NCBI GenBank assembly: GCA_010279815.1
Contig: QEOQ01000207.1
Span: forward strand, 1,208,078-1,272,077
Length of the DNA stretch: 64,000 nucleotides
Direction: 5' to 3'
DNA from: Brachionus plicatilis
Lineage: Eukaryota > Rotifera > Eurotatoria > Ploima > Brachionidae
The position numbers and the translations under genes are program-made. Numbering within the stretch: position 1 is the stretch's first letter; every line of letters begins with the position of its first letter. Below, piece by piece: positions 35,776 through 46,740 of the stretch. The notes under the pieces are model-generated. The model made no database searches. It worked only from the letters and a program-made list of their open reading frames with translations, and had not been told where the DNA came from.

Positions 35776-38700
35776 TTAAGATTTTTGATCAAATTTTAAA
35801 AAATTTGATGAAAAATGAAATTCTAGTTAAAAGATATTTGGGTTTCTTCCTCATTCTCGACAAAAAAATTTCATTTTTTATCTTCTCATGATTATTTAAA
35901 TTTAATTCGTTTTTTTCGTACTTATTTATCATTTTTTTAAATTTATTTTATCTTATTTAACTTTATTTTAATTTTTTTTATATTCATTCAGCATTAGCTT
36001 CAAATAAACAAATAAATAAAATCGTATTTTATCAAACGTTGTTTAGAAAAAAATTCCTGCTCCAGTTAAGTTAAAATAGTCAATCCCTAACAGAATTTTA
36101 TATTCTTTGTGCCATTATTTAGGATGAACTTTCAAAAAAGAGAAAAAATTAAAATAGATTGAATTAAAAAATATAACAAAAAATGAACAACGGTAAGGAC
36201 TTAACATTCTCTTATTTTTATTTTATTTATATGTTTGATATTTCCAAACTGTTTTTTATTCAATCACTGTCATATATCCTTGATACCATCTGGAACGTTT
36301 TGTGAACCATGTTATAGTCTACCCTACTTTTATGTGTTTAACACAGCTGCATCAAGTATATCTTTCGTACAATGACAAAACTAAACGTTTATGTTTTTTA
36401 TTATTTTTTTTTGAAATTTTTCTTATTATTTTTGATACTTAAAATAGATATTTTTGGTTCTATATAATTTTTTCTAATACAATGAAAAATAAAAGTCAAA
36501 ATGCAGAACCAAAAAATTATTTTTCGTTCATTTCCTAACAAATCAACTCTCTGTTTATTTTTGTTAAGTTTGAATAGAAAGCTGTTGAATATAGAAATCA
36601 AAATATTCAATAAAATGATCCTAAACAAGAATTATTTTGCGAATGTGATAAATAAAGATGACAAAAATATTAAAAATCTCTTTTATGACATTTTATTTAT
36701 AAAAATAAAACCGTTTACTAAAATAAGTGATAAAATAAAAATTAATAAAAATTAACACACCATATTATGGACCAGGATTAAAAAAAAATAAAGAGAGATT
36801 AAAATAAATAAAAAATGTGATTCACACGTAAAAATAAAGCTATTTATTTAATATGATGAAAACACATAAAATGAATTTATTTAAATGTGAAAATCACATC
36901 AAATATTTCTTTAAATCAGAATAAAGCAATAGAAAATTCAAGTAAATAATTTTAATTAAATATTCTTCTTTTTTCATTTGTAAAGAATTTTTTTGTTATA
37001 CAACAATGTAACTATCTTATTACTGACAATTGAGAGTTTCTAGGTATAATTTTAAACTTTTATTTCATCTTTTGGATTTAATTTTTTTCTGCTTTATATT
37101 CTTTTAGCTTTTACTTTTTTTATCACCAAAATATCTCACTTTTATAAAAAAAACTTTTTTGAAACTAAATTACTACTTGAAAACAAAATTTCTTCTTGAA
37201 TATAAAATTATTTTAAAAAATGATTGATCGCGAAGAAACATTCAATGAAAATCGATCAAAGATCAGAGTTTATCTGCTAACGTAATAGGCATTTGAATTG
37301 ACAGTCAAATCGACAACTCCGATTCTAGTAATCTACCAAACAGACAAAAAAGAATTAACTGGAGCGCTGAAATTATATTTAACAATTAGAAAATTACTTG
37401 AAAGAATATACTTTTGTTCATGTAATTAGCATTGCAGTGAAAAAAAATTGATTAAAATAGACTAAAGTTTTGATCCAAACCTAAAAGAAGACTCAAGCCT
37501 AAATCTGGAGCTTGGAATCAAATATAAAATGTCTTATTCTATTAGACTTAAATTTTATTTAATTAAAAAAAGTTTTTTCTTTATTTTAGAGTATTTTTAT
37601 AAAAAAAACATTTTGATTCTTCTTTAGAATTTTTAGAAAAAAAAAATTTTTCATTTCACAAGAGTAATTTTAGACATAAAAAGTACTTTATTATCACAAG
37701 AGTATTTTTGTAGAATGCAAAGAGAAAATTTAGAAAACTGATGATTTTTGGTGAAAGCCATTTTTTTCATTAAAAGAGTTAAGATCACAAAAATTAAAAT
37801 GAAAATAAATTAAAAAAGCTAGAAATGCATTTCGTAGAGGAAAAAGAATTTTAATGTGTTGAATAACATTAAAAAAAATATTTTTGACAGATTGAGTTTT
37901 ATGCGCTGTTTTTTTAGCTTCACTTTTTTTATTTGTTTTTAATCCTCAACCCCATATTTTATTAATATTTTTTTTTCAAAAAAAAAAGATTCTTAATTTT
38001 CATTTATTATGCTAAAATATTGAATATGATGACATTGCATTGTGAAATTTGATTTTAATCTGAAGGAGCTTTAACTCTGCAGAGATAATCAAAAAAATAG
38101 ATTATAATTATTTTTAGACAATTTTTATTTTTTGGAGATATCAAGCAAATAATTATAACTATCAATCAATAATATTTCTTTTTTAAATTGCAATATTTTA
38201 AATGAAAAATGCTAAAATAGATCAGCAAATTAAACATTCTCAACTAAGTATTACAGATATTCTCCGAAATTTTATTATTTTCTAAAATTTTATTTAATTG
38301 ATTAAAATTTTGGTAAGTTTAATTTGAAAATCAGTATTTTATAAAATAAAATTTCCAAAAAAAATTCATTTTAATGTTTTAATCTTATTAGTACACTAAA
38401 ATGTGCCCTTAAAAGGATGAGTATGATAAAACAAAGGGAATATTGTGTCACCACACAGTAGAGTCTTACCAACACACATTCAAATTCTGATGAGCACACA
38501 AACTTAGAAACACATATTTGATTGTGTGTTATTAAGTTAAAAAAAAATTTTATAAAAATTACAAAATATTTTTCTGTGTGTTGTTTAAAGAAGATTTAAA
38601 GAAGACATTTAAAGGTATTTAATTAAAAATATTTAAAGAAGACTTAAAATATTTTTATTCTGGACTTATTGACATTGTGAGAGTTTAAGTATAAATTTCT

Positions 38701-39487
38701 CACCAAAATATATAATAACCTTTAGTTATTTAAAAATGTCGTTTTTAATTTTCTTTGACTTATTTATCCTTTTTTATAAATTTTATTTTTTTTCTTTATT
38801 CTGAAGGAGCATTAGCTCGGTACAGATAAACAAATAAATAAATACAATAAATATTAAATCAATAAAAAAAATTTTTCGAAAAATTGAATTTTGTTCTTTT
38901 GTACTCCTAGTGTGTGTTGATCATTATTTTATCGTAAGAAAAAAATTTTGCTATAATAATAAAACAAAACCTAGGTTGTTGTTAATATAATAAATCTGTA
39001 ATTCAGATATAAATAGATTTAGATGATGAATCAGATCAAAGAATTTAAGAAAATTAAAAAATTTATTAATAAAGGAATTTTTTTAAATTAAGTTAATAAA
39101 AATTACTATTTATTAACTTTTTAAAAATTACGGTTAAAAAAAAATTACACAAATTAAAAACTATTTGGAAAAATTTTTCAGTTTTTGGTATTTTTACATA
39201 ATTTTATTTTCTACAGAAATAAGTGTAAATAATTATGTTTTAACTAATATACGATAGCTAATTTGCGTAAATTAGCCAAAAATCCATGCAGCAAAAATTT
39301 ACTGTTCATTATTCTAGCAGTGGCATAATAAATTTAACTACTCTACTACGATTATACATTAAAATATTAAACAAATAATTTTAAAAAAATATACCCTTGA
39401 GTGATTTAGTTTAATTTTTGAAATTTCTTGTTTTATGAGTAATATAAGTAATAAAATTTGAAAAAAAATTTATTGAAAAATTTTTGT
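35776..39487. other. Gene-poor AT-rich region with tail repeats
   Basis: Three copies of the hairpin/tail repeat lie at about 35988-36022, 38062-38090 and 38802-38850. A GTGTG-containing stretch at 38390-38560, with a TGTGTGTTGATCATT counterpart near 38910, may mark an eroded element. The opposed open frames at 36401-36755 are Lys/Ile/Phe-rich, without motifs. No gene called. Confidence 0.4.
38802..38850 (+). repeat. Best-preserved hairpin/tail repeat copy
   Basis: CTGAAGGAGCATTAGCTCGG then TACAGATAAACAAATAAATA, preceded by T-rich TTATTTATCCTTTTTTATAA. The GAGC/GCTC stem and the tandem AAATA tail are intact here. It serves as the reference for the other five copies. Confidence 0.6.
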
Positions 39488-40666
39488 TTAAACTTTTATT
39501 TCCTTGTGAATTGACCAATGGACTCTTTGACAAAATTGATCACAATAGGCAACTTTTTTACAATGGGTGCAAATTTTAGCATTGGCATTTTTTGAGTAGC
39601 AAGTTGCACATTCTAGAATTTTCTTCTCACCTTTTTCACTTGAATCGAAAAATTCATTAAAGCGTTGTCCATTTAAACAACTATTGATGACATGGAGAGC
39701 TGACGGATAGCCACCTATGGGTGCTTTGGCCAAAATGGTCACCATTTGTTTAGTCAACGCAGACTGTTCTTTGTAAGGATGCTGGCGAATACTTTCGCGT
39801 AAAAATTTTTCCTCAAATACTCTGTGCTTAAATTTTTCACCATCCAAACTTATCTCTTCCTCACTTACCAATTGTTTTAAACACAACTCGAACAATTTCT
39901 GGCTGATCTCATCACTAGATGCATCACTGGACTCTAATTTTTTGTTTAGTCGACTTTTTTGACCAAGCAAGTACTCAAATAAATATTTATAATAATGAAG
40001 TTTAAAAGACAAAATATCATTTGGACAGTCTTGGGAATCATTTTTCCAAGCCTTGATTGAAAAAGCATTCAAAGTTCGAATTATTTTCTCAGCATTATTC
40101 ATCAAAGTGTTGTTCTTGGAAAGTTTTATGCATTTTATAATTCGGCATGGCGAATAATTGGAGGAATTGATGAGTAGTTTATGAAGTTCATCTACACATT
40201 CACCTCTGGGTAGTTTGGGCTCTTTTTCATCAATAGAATGACATTCTGTGTAATACTCCAGGGATTCTTTAGATATGTAACTATTGATTATGTTCACTGA
40301 CTCGTTTGAATTGACAAAAGATGCCATTTGTGCCGCTGTACGCCCAATTACATTAGTGTACTCAGTATCTGCATTATTATCTAGTAAAAGTGAAACAATA
40401 TTCACTTTGTTTGCGATGGCAGCAAACATTAAAGCCGAATAGCCTTGATCCTGAGTTTTAGCATTTACATCAGCTCCTTTTGAGATCAATAGTCTGCATA
40501 TGTCCTCGTGGCCACGAAAGGCCGCGTATTGTAACGGAGTTGTGCCATGATCGTCTACACAATCTATTTTTGTTAGTTTATCACTTTTTATGTAGTTAAA
40601 AGCTTCTTCAATTCGACTTTCTTTTAAAAGAACGAATATTTCATCAACTTTTTTAGGAGTTTCCAT
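39488..40666 (-). CDS. ANKMY2: Ankyrin repeat and MYND domain protein 2, intronless
   Basis: ANKMY2 is a cilium-related adaptor, reported in vertebrates to interact with FKBP38 and act in Hedgehog signalling. This is a single exon of 392 residues (human about 440). Ankyrin repeats occupy roughly residues 35-125 (DHGTTPLQYAAFRGHEDICRLLISKGADVN; GYSALMFAAIANKVNIVSLLLDNNADTE; GRTAAQMA). The central region carries APIGGYPSALHVINSCLNGQ, typical of the family. A MYND zinc finger ends the protein: CATCYSKNANAKICTHCKKVAYCDQFCQRVHWSIHKEIKV. The last zinc ligand, a Cys expected after HKxI, is absent because the chain stops at EIKV, and the acidic tail of vertebrate ANKMY2 is also missing. Start ATG at 40666. 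Confidence 0.93.
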   Translation of the reverse strand: METPKKVDEIFVLLKESRIEEAFNYIKSDKLTKIDCVDDHGTTPLQYAAFRGHEDICRLLISKGADVNAKTQDQGYSALMFAAIANKVNIVSLLLDNNADTEYTNVIGRTAAQMASFVNSNESVNIINSYISKESLEYYTECHSIDEKEPKLPRGECVDELHKLLINSSNYSPCRIIKCIKLSKNNTLMNNAEKIIRTLNAFSIKAWKNDSQDCPNDILSFKLHYYKYLFEYLLGQKSRLNKKLESSDASSDEISQKLFELCLKQLVSEEEISLDGEKFKHRVFEEKFLRESIRQHPYKEQSALTKQMVTILAKAPIGGYPSALHVINSCLNGQRFNEFFDSSEKGEKKILECATCYSKNANAKICTHCKKVAYCDQFCQRVHWSIHKEIKV

Positions 40667-40807
40667 TTTCTATAAAAAAATTCGAATAATTAAATTTTTT
40701 TTTTTTTTTTTTTTTTTACCAGACAATTAATTCTGGCCATCAAAAGTTAAAGTTAATTTTTTTTAAAATTTAAAATTTATTATCTAAGTCTTAATTAATT
40801 ATTTATT

Positions 40808-43800
40808 TCAATCAGATTCATAAACAACTGGCTGAATGATTTTTATAACATGATCAGCTAGTTCCTGTGTGGTTGATACTAGAACTCTTCTATTTAAGAT
40901 ATTTAATTCACTTCCATCTGTGTCGAGGACAACACATCCAGCTTCTTTGGCAATGAATGTAGCTGCAGCCATATCCCAAATATGAATTCCGAACTCGTAA
41001 TACAGGTCGCTAGCACCACTTGCCACATAGCATGTATTCAATGCCGAAGAACCCAAGCATCTCACACCATGGCATCTTTCAATCAACGCTCTCATATTGT
41101 TTACTTTGATATTTAGTTGATTTTCTTCACGACCAGATCCGAATTCGGTTATTATTAGTGATTTATTCAGCTCTTAGAAAAAAATTCTTTAGTTTTATCA
41201 TATTTTTTTTTAAAAATCATAGATTTCATTGAAGTTTTGACAATTCTTTTACCTTTGACACCACTTGGAAAGATTGTTCGACCATTCAGATAAGCTCCTT
41301 GTCCTTTAATTGCAGAAAATAGTTCGTCTCTAATAGGATTATAAACAATGCCTAGTTGAGGTTCTCGATTGACATAAAATCCTATTGATATGGCGCAATA
41401 TGGAAATTTGTGAACAAAATTTGTGGTTCCATCGACCGGATCAATTATCCAAACAGGAGAATCGGTAAATTTAACCTTTTCATTAGTTGATTCTTCTCCA
41501 ATAAAGCTTAAAATTAGATTTGAAAATTTTTGATTTTAAATTTAAGTTTAAATTTACTTATGAGCTGGATATTTTTCTTTCAGATTTTCTATAAGACTTT
41601 TTTCAACTCTAGTGTCAGTTTCGGTGACAAAATCGGCAAAATTCTGTTTATCTGTAACTTTTTTCTCTTTAAAAAATGCATCCCTGATTATCTAAACAAT
41701 AAAAAAATTCAAATTAAGCGTTTAATTTTTTTTATTTTGATACAAAATAATTTTAATTCATAACTATTTTTTAGAATTTTAAAAACTTAAAAATATATTT
41801 AAATATATTGAATTGTGTAGAAATTGAATTGTATTTGCAGAACCTAGATCAAGGTGGTACAGAAAAGACGATCTACGAAAAGGTGTGCATGGCATAATCT
41901 AGTTTTTATCAAAGACTGATCAATGGCACAAGACGAAGATATTGAACAAGAAAAATCAATAAAGCCGACTAGAAGACTTGAAGCCTTAGAGACGCTTGAA
42001 AAGCAAAGGGTTTATTCAGTTCAAATGTCTATTGGAATTTTAGAAGCATTGTTAAAGCTCTTGAATGAATTTGGAAATAAGATTTTATTTTATTGATTAA
42101 AATAATCGATAAATTCCAATTTTTTTTAGAATTTATTTGTTTTAATTCTGTTAATTAAAATTGATAAATTCAATTTAAAAGATACACTTTATAGTTGATG
42201 TATCTATGAGATGAATTTTGAACTTTTTAAAAAGAATATGTTATGTTTTTTAATATTTTTAGCTGCGTATTTGGTTCCGAAGTTCACATTACCAATTATT
42301 ATAATAAATCTCAAAATAAAAAACTTTGATAAAATATTGCTCCTAGGAATAACAAATCATGTGTTTATAAATTTTTTAAAATTTTTGAATCTGAAAACTT
42401 AAGGAAAAAAATAGCATAGTTTAACTCTAGATAATTACATGTTGTTTTGATGATAATATTAACTTTAAAATTTCTAAAATTCAAATGCTAAAGATCAATG
42501 TAATATGAATTTAAATCTTTCAAAAATTGATTTTTTCACTAACTTGCTTTTTGTCGCAGAAAAGATGAAATAGCATTTATCTTAACACCACCCTTAGGTG
42601 TCAAAGCCAACTTTTGATTTTAAGAAAATCGGCTGCTTTCGAATATTTTTTTTGTATTAATGAATGGCTTTAAATTGATTTTGTAACTAAAATTCCTTTT
42701 TTATCAATAAAATAAATTTACATTTATAGAAAAACTTAATGAATTTAAAATAACTTTTTATTAATAAACAACTAAAAAAAAATATTTTTTTATAAAAACC
42801 TTTTTTGATAAAAGAATTAATTCCAAAACAAAAATAAAATTAACAAAAATTTTTGACCAAAATCTAAAATGCTTGATTTGGAAAATGAATCCAAACGAAG
42901 TTTTATTAAAAGAATGAACACTCATGTAATTGATAGATAAAGACGGTATTGTGAATTTCAAATTCAAATTGAACAAAAATTCTTCCTTTTTTGATGAATT
43001 AAAATAAAAGTAAATATAATGTACTTAAAAAAATACTGCAACAGAGCGCAACATACTTTGTAGCACCTTTTTTACTTAAAATAATTTTTTTCATGTTTTA
43101 ATAAGACAACAAAATAAAAAACCAATAAGAATTAAATTGATTATTTGTTTCATTCAAAAAAAAAGAAAATAATGATTTTATTTTAGGTAATAAAGGGACA
43201 ACAAAGTATGTTGCACTATGTTGCAGTAGTTTTTTAAGTATTTATTTTATTAACTGTAATTTTATTTCATCAAAAAAAAAAGTATTTTTGTCCAATTTGT
43301 ATTTGAATTTCACAATATTGATAAAGACTAAAATAAAAGAAAAAGGTGCCGAGTATTTTGAAGTTTAGAAGTCATTTTAAGAAATTTACATTTTTTTTCC
43401 AACAAAAAAAATATTGTTTCTATTAAAAAATTTTTTACATTGATAAGCATTTTTATATTGAAAAAATCTTTTAAACGTAAAAAATAATTTTATCTTAATA
43501 AAACCACTTTAAATCATATAGGAGTGTCACTTTTTACTGAAATGAATTATCTAGGTTATAACATAGTGAAAAAAATTCTTTAAAATTATCTATTTTTAGG
43601 TGTTAACAGATTTGTTTAAAAGTACTAAGTTAAATTCAAAGTTCAGACTTAATTTTTTTTTTAAAGTTGTTCCTTTTATTTATCTTAACTTAAAGTATAT
43701 GATGTAATTAAATTTTTTAACAATTATTGGGAAAAAAGTCGTTCCAGATTATTTCAGTTCTGACATAATTTAAGAAACTTTGATTTATTATTTTAAATTT

Positions 43801-43994
43801 TTTTAGTTGATTAAAAGCCAAAATTTATTTTTTTATTATTTGGATTTCTTAAAACTAATAAAAATATTTTAACAACTAAGTAAAAATAAATGATCAATTA
43901 TTACCTGACCACATTTAGGAACAATTTCCAGCAAAAAAGCATATACTTCATTCAAATTAATTGTTTCACCGGTATCTTTGTAAACTACTGACAT
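40808..43994 (-). CDS. IMPA1: Inositol monophosphatase
   Basis: This lithium-sensitive Mg-dependent enzyme releases free inositol from inositol monophosphates. Four exons join in phase: 43994-43905, 41691-41558, 41506-41253 and 41172-40808, giving 280 residues (human IMPA1 277). Active-site motifs are FIGEES (metal Glu), WIIDPVDGTTNFVHKFPY (metal Asps) and HIWDMAAATFIAKEAGCVV (third Asp). FVTETDTRVEKSLIENLKEKYP and GVRCLGSSALNTCYVASGASDLYYEFG are also characteristic. The first intron is 2.2 kb, unlike the ~50-80-bp others, and holds a large palindrome. The C-terminus is short (VVYESD). Confidence 0.95.
41855..42100 (+). other. Coding-like stretch inside IMPA intron 1
   Basis: An ATG near 41926 opens 58 codons, MAQDEDIEQEKSIKPTRRLE then ALETLEKQRVYSVQMSIGIL, ending near 42100. 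Base composition is less AT-rich than the surrounding intron. It overlaps no known domain and may be a fragment of an unidentified transposon protein. It is opposite in strand to the host gene. Confidence 0.25.
42936..43330. repeat. ~390-bp imperfect palindrome (foldback) in IMPA intron 1
   Basis: The left arm (about 42936-43078) reads GTATTGTGAATTTCAAATTC, ..., ACTGCAACAGAGCGCAACATACTTTG. The right arm (about 43190-43330) is its inverse, reverse complement ATATTGTGAAATTCAAATAC, ..., ACTGCAACATAGTGCAACATACTTTG. Arms are about 140 bp, with a 110-bp AT-rich spacer. No clean target-site duplication was found. Probably a foldback transposon. Confidence 0.7.
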
Positions 43995-44187
43995 CTTAAA
44001 AATCTTTTTTAATCTTATTTTTAAACTTTTTTAATCGAAAAGAAAAAATTAAGGCATTACTCTCAATTTTTTTTAATTAATAAAATAAAAAAAAACACTA
44101 GCTTTATTATAAAAATTTATAAAAATCATTATTTAAATTTGTTTTGGTCAAAAAAAAATTAAAATCAATAATTTAATTGCTTTCATT

Positions 44188-46740
44188 TCATTTCTCTATC
44201 AAGGAAAGTTCCAAAATTTTTTTCAACTGTTCCTCTTCGTCGAATTCTCTTTGCCGTCTCTCTTCTTCTTCTATTTTTGACAACTCAATAATTTGTCTTA
44301 AGGCATTATCGTCATTATTAGTGACAGCTTGAGCTTGTGGAACCGTTCCACCAGCCATACTAGCTGCCAATGCACGCTGCAGCATTAAATCATCATTAGA
44401 TTCGTCAAAAACAAGTCGTCTATTGTTGTATTCCCGCAAATCTTGGCTCATACCATCACGTTCACCAATAACTTCTAAGGCAGTCAGTTGGGGCTCATCG
44501 GAATGAGTAGACAAACTTTGTTGAATGGCCAACTGTAGCAAAATATCATCCTCATCAACTGCTTGACCATAATGAGTCGGATGGTGGCGTCCTTGAGCCT
44601 CTCCGAACCCAGAAGGTGCGACATAATTGGTACATCTATACGAGGAAAATATTTTAAACACCTGCTCGTCCACTACACAAGTTGGACTATCTAAATTGGC
44701 CTCGGCCGACTCGCTCGAGATTAGTGAACTTTTAGAGCTCGATTTTGCCTCATTTGCTGTGCTCTTGGGCATAGAATTTTTGATTGTGGTGACATATTCT
44801 ACATTGTTATCCGAAGCATGAATGTTTCCGAAAGTAACTTTGGCTGTGATCACTCTATATAATGGAATTTCTATAAAAAAATTAAATAATTTTTTTTTAA
44901 AGCATTTAATAAGGCAATGTGAAATTTTAGTACAAAAATTACAGTACAAAAAGTAAAAACTTTATAACTTTTTTTCTAATTGTGCAAAAATGGTTCTGCT
45001 AAAAGTACAATATTGTACAAATTTGTACAATAGAATTCCAATCTCTGCAAAAACTCTGCAATTTTCTGTAAAATGCACACCATCAAAAAATCCTTGATTA
45101 AACTCTGCATTAAATTGCAGAGTTTTTGCAGAGCCTGGAATTCTTCTGTACAAATTTGTACAATATTGTACTTTTTGCAGAACCATTTTTGCACAATTAG
45201 AAAAAAAGTTATAAAGTTTTTACTTTTTGTACTGTAATTTTTGTACTAAAATTTCACATTGCCTTTAATAATCAGTATTTTGAAGTTTTAAATTTTTTTT
45301 TTAAATTACCGATTTTTATGGGAAAACCAGATGGCAATTGTAGGGTAATAAATTCTTTTAATTTTTTAAAATGAGAATTGTTTAATGCCATTAAATCAAC
45401 AATGGGCAAAATTTGCTCGTGCAAAAAAAGCGGATAATTTTCACACAGCGATAGCGTGGCATTAAATGTTTGTATCCGACGGTTTTCACTTATACTTTTC
45501 ACAGAACCATTTAGATAATAATTCACATTAGTGTGCTTGTGAAAATATTCTTGAGCACTTAGCTTTTTGTTTGATTTTTCTATTTTGATATTCTGTTGAT
45601 TGCCTTGGAAAATGTTGGTCAAAAATCCGGGAAAATTTCCACTCTGTCTTTGAAGCAAATCTTGTTCATTTTCTTCCATGTCTCTTAAAAACTCAACCGC
45701 TCTTTCGTTGTTCAAATGTTCAGTTCTGGTTTTGGTAACCAGTTGAAGATTGTTTGCCGAATAGACCTTACATTCATAGCCATTAATTGCTTCCTTTTTT
45801 TCAGTTCTCCAGCCCCATATACCTGAGCGATTTCTGACAAAAAAAAATCATCAGTAAATAAACAATAAATTTTATTTAAAAAAAAAATACTTCTAAAAAT
45901 TCAATTTACCTTTCAAATTCAATTTTATCTATGTCCAAATAGGTGACAATATTTGGTGAGGCAATTTTTGACTGAATTGCATTGTCGTCCGGTTCATAAA
46001 GATCGGAAGTTTCTTGGCCATCAGAGTCCAGTGTGTTCATTTTGTCCATGTGATAAGTTTTTTTTAGATGATCTATTTCAACTAGAGTGGCTGACCCGCT
46101 ATCTGTAGCTTGAAATATGTAAGACCTATTTCCGCGTTCCCAAGTGGTCCCATTGAAGCCTATTAGAGTAGTGTCGATTCTGACATTGCTACCGCTTTTG
46201 TAAATTTTGTACACATCACTCGGACAGGCTTTTGATATTAGAGGAATCCAGCTTGTAAATTCCCATTTCATTTCTACGTAAAAATCGGGCGCTTGTTTTA
46301 ATTTGTTCAATAGTTCTGGTATCCCGTTGGTTCTGGCTGATGTTCGCTGAAAATCTCTGTTCTGCATGATCAGTTTTATCATGTCCGCATTAGATGTGCT
46401 TACTGCTTCTTGAACCACTATGATTTTTTTTAACTTTTGATAAATTTTTGTTTCATTTTTGTTTAATTTAAAATTACGATTCCATCCCATTTTGGTGACT
46501 ATACAGCAGTCGGCCCCATGATCAACAAGAAGCTTGGCACACTCAAAATGATTCAAGAACACGGCCAGCTCGAGTGCAGTTTTTTCTCTCAAATCTTTTT
46601 GATCAATTTCGGACTGAGCAATAAAAATTAAAAATTTTAATTTAAAAATAAATTAGTACTTTTGGTGATCGAGCTAGCTGGGCACGCAAAGAATCGACGT
46701 TGTTCTCAAAAACAAAATAGTGTAGCGGAAATTCATTCAT
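44188..46740 (-). CDS. ANKRD13A: Ankyrin repeat domain protein 13 (UIM-type)
   Basis: This family binds K63-linked ubiquitin on cell-surface receptors and regulates their endocytosis. Four exons join in phase: 46740-46660, 46613-45910, 45833-45310 and 44870-44188, giving 663 residues (human ANKRD13A 590). Ankyrin repeats lie in the first 120 residues. The family core follows: VPELL-like GIPELLNKLKQAPDFYVEMK then WEFTSWIPLISKACPSDVYK, later SGIWGWRTEKKEAINGYE and NATLSLCENYPLFLHEQILP. Then IPLYRVITAKVTFGN precedes a C-terminal tail with UIM-like helices: DDILLQLAIQQSL, DDLMLQRALAASM and LKKILELSL at the very end. Paralogue A/B/D cannot be separated by eye. Intron 3 (44871-45309) carries a 351-bp MITE. 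Confidence 0.93.
44913..45263. mobile_element. Foldback MITE B, 351 bp, 8-bp TSD, in ANKRD13 intron
   Basis: The termini are GGCAATGTGAAATTTTAGTA and its exact inverse. The two arms are almost identical for about 130 bp, including TTTATAACTTTTTTTCTAAT and TACAATATTGTACAAATTTG. Target-site duplication TTTAATAA at 44905-44912 and 45264-45271. The centre repeats the ACTCTGCAATTTTCTG...TGCACACCAT...TTGCAGAGTTTTTGCAGA core of MITE A. The high arm identity indicates recent insertion. Confidence 0.92.

Noticed and set aside
36401..36755. Two opposed open frames over the same bases
   Set aside because: Both are low-complexity Lys/Ile/Asn sequences; neither shows motif, start context or exon structure.
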